A DNA stretch of 32,688 bases, taken from NCBI GenBank assembly GCA_003648635.1, contig QMPQ01000013.1, positions 1-32,688 on the forward strand, given 5' to 3'. This DNA is from Bacteroidota bacterium. GTDB taxonomy: Bacteria > Bacteroidota > Bacteroidia > Bacteroidales > GCA-2748055. Positions 32,420-32,688 of the stretch are shown here, piece after piece. The position numbers were made by a program, and so were the translations under genes. Numbering within the stretch: the first letter of the stretch is position 1; every line of letters begins with the position of its first letter. The notes under the pieces are model-generated. The model worked only from the letters and a program-made list of their open reading frames with translations. It was not told the origin of the DNA and searched no databases.

Positions 32420-32455
32420 TGAAAGGCCTTTCACAAAAATATGAAAGCCCTTTTA
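32420..32455. promoter_or_regulatory. Two palindromic operator copies at the MarR-GNAT promoter
   Basis: TGAAAGGCCTTTCA (32420-32433) is a perfect 14-base palindrome. A second copy, TGAAAGCCCTTTTA (32442-32455), matches it at 12 of 14 positions. Their centres are 22 bases apart, about two helical turns, and they bracket the -7 element. This is a typical layout for a dimeric repressor such as the MarR domain encoded just downstream. Confidence 0.65.
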
Positions 32456-32464
32456 TATATGCAA
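32434..32464 (-). promoter_or_regulatory. Promoter of the MarR-GNAT gene
   Basis: On the minus strand TTG (32464-32462), then 20 bases, then TATTTTTG (32441-32434) give an exact match to the Bacteroidota promoter TTG-N~20-TAnnTTTG, about 28 bases ahead of the start codon. Confidence 0.75.
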
Positions 32465-32560
32465 GTCCTTAATTAGAAAATATTTACACAGGTATATATT
32501 ATGAAAATCAGCAACATAGAGTGTTTGTGCCGGATCAATCTAAGCTTGACGAGTACTTGT

Positions 32561-32688
32561 AGGGCCAGGGCCAACGCATTTAAATCCTTAGGATTTTTAG
32601 CAGGAACTTATCGTCCCAGGCTGCTACCAGCCGTTTGTTTTTGAGACTCATCTGTTTGGACTCTTCTTTTTTGAGCAGATTGAGTGCG
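32561..32688 (-). mobile_element. End of an insertion sequence, probably ISAs1 family (cut by window edge)
   Basis: The transposase 3' end and about 20 bases beyond it. The outer boundary near 32561 is guessed from AGGGCCAGGGCCAACGC, which looks like a terminal repeat, but the other end is outside the window and cannot be compared. Confidence 0.4.
32580..32688 (-). CDS. Transposase C-terminus (partial)
   Basis: The last 35 codons of a gene entering from the right edge, ending with TAA at 32580-32582. The peptide starts ALNLLKKEESKQMSLKNKR and ends AAWDDKFLLKILRI. The ALNLLK...K.KR...WDD..LL pattern is what I know from the ends of ISAs1/H-repeat-type DDE transposases. Whether the rest of the gene is intact cannot be seen. 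Confidence 0.6.
   Translation of the reverse strand, partial: ALNLLKKEESKQMSLKNKRLVAAWDDKFLLKILRI

Noticed and set aside
32501-32644. Plus-strand ORF of 47 codons near the right edge
   Set aside because: It runs antisense into the transposase tail and has no family resemblance or promoter.

Overview
The window looks like chromosome of a Bacteroidota bacterium, probably a marine or sediment Bacteroidales/Marinilabiliales-type organism. The evidence is near-absence of Shine-Dalgarno sequences, several promoters with a TAnnTTTG -7 element, family content typical of the phylum (DUF5916 barrel protein, YfiR-type N-terminus on a SpoIIE phosphatase, COG4299 acyltransferase, GH20 lipoprotein, Tat-exported Gfo/Idh/MocA and hydroxypyruvate-isomerase-like proteins) and moderate GC. 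No tRNA, rRNA or CRISPR was seen, and no gene-free stretch exceeds 300 bases (the largest, 251-468, holds nothing I recognise).

Layout. 1-250: 5' part of a lipoprotein gene (-). 469-2157: exported gamma-glutamyltransferase (+), converging on an operon (-) of a membrane-anchored reductive-dehalogenase-like corrinoid/Fe-S protein (5176-3968) and an SLC13/RCK transporter (3966-2161). 5250-7064: YfiR/coiled-coil/TM/PP2C signalling protein (+), sharing its stop with a small Cys-rich lipoprotein (-). 7430-13581: a translationally coupled pair, AsmA-like envelope protein and SNF2 helicase. Then a small membrane protein (-) and an ArfB-like ribosome-rescue factor (+).

14661-17418 (-) is the most interesting part: an Rrf2/NsrR-like three-cysteine regulator, a cytochrome-oxidase-subunit-II-like cupredoxin that has lost its CuA ligands, and a heme-copper oxidoreductase subunit I. 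In subunit I the helix VI His is Asp and the NorB-type Glu four residues later is also Asp. No active-site Tyr is visible. This pattern fits an unconventional nitric oxide reductase better than an oxygen reductase, and an NO-sensing type of regulator next door agrees. A palindrome overlaps a candidate promoter in front of the two oxidase-like genes.

17507-22181 (+): a GT2 glycosyltransferase, a DUF5916 outer-membrane protein and a Tat-exported hydroxypyruvate-isomerase-like TIM barrel, ended by a strong bidirectional terminator. 27155-22254 (-): a run of COG4299/HGSNAT-like acyltransferase, TauE/SafE permease, a tetraheme NapC/NrfH cytochrome fused to an SUMF1 domain, and a Tat-exported Gfo/Idh/MocA oxidoreductase. 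Divergent from it, across a 10+10 bp inverted repeat, is a GH20 beta-hexosaminidase lipoprotein followed by a thioredoxin-type arsenate reductase. These point to amino-sugar glycan use, with the role of the heme protein open.

32464-30217 (-): a MarR-GNAT fusion regulator with a near-ideal promoter bracketed by two copies of a palindrome, followed by an ATP-grasp ligase. The right edge cuts into the end of a transposase gene, probably ISAs1-type.
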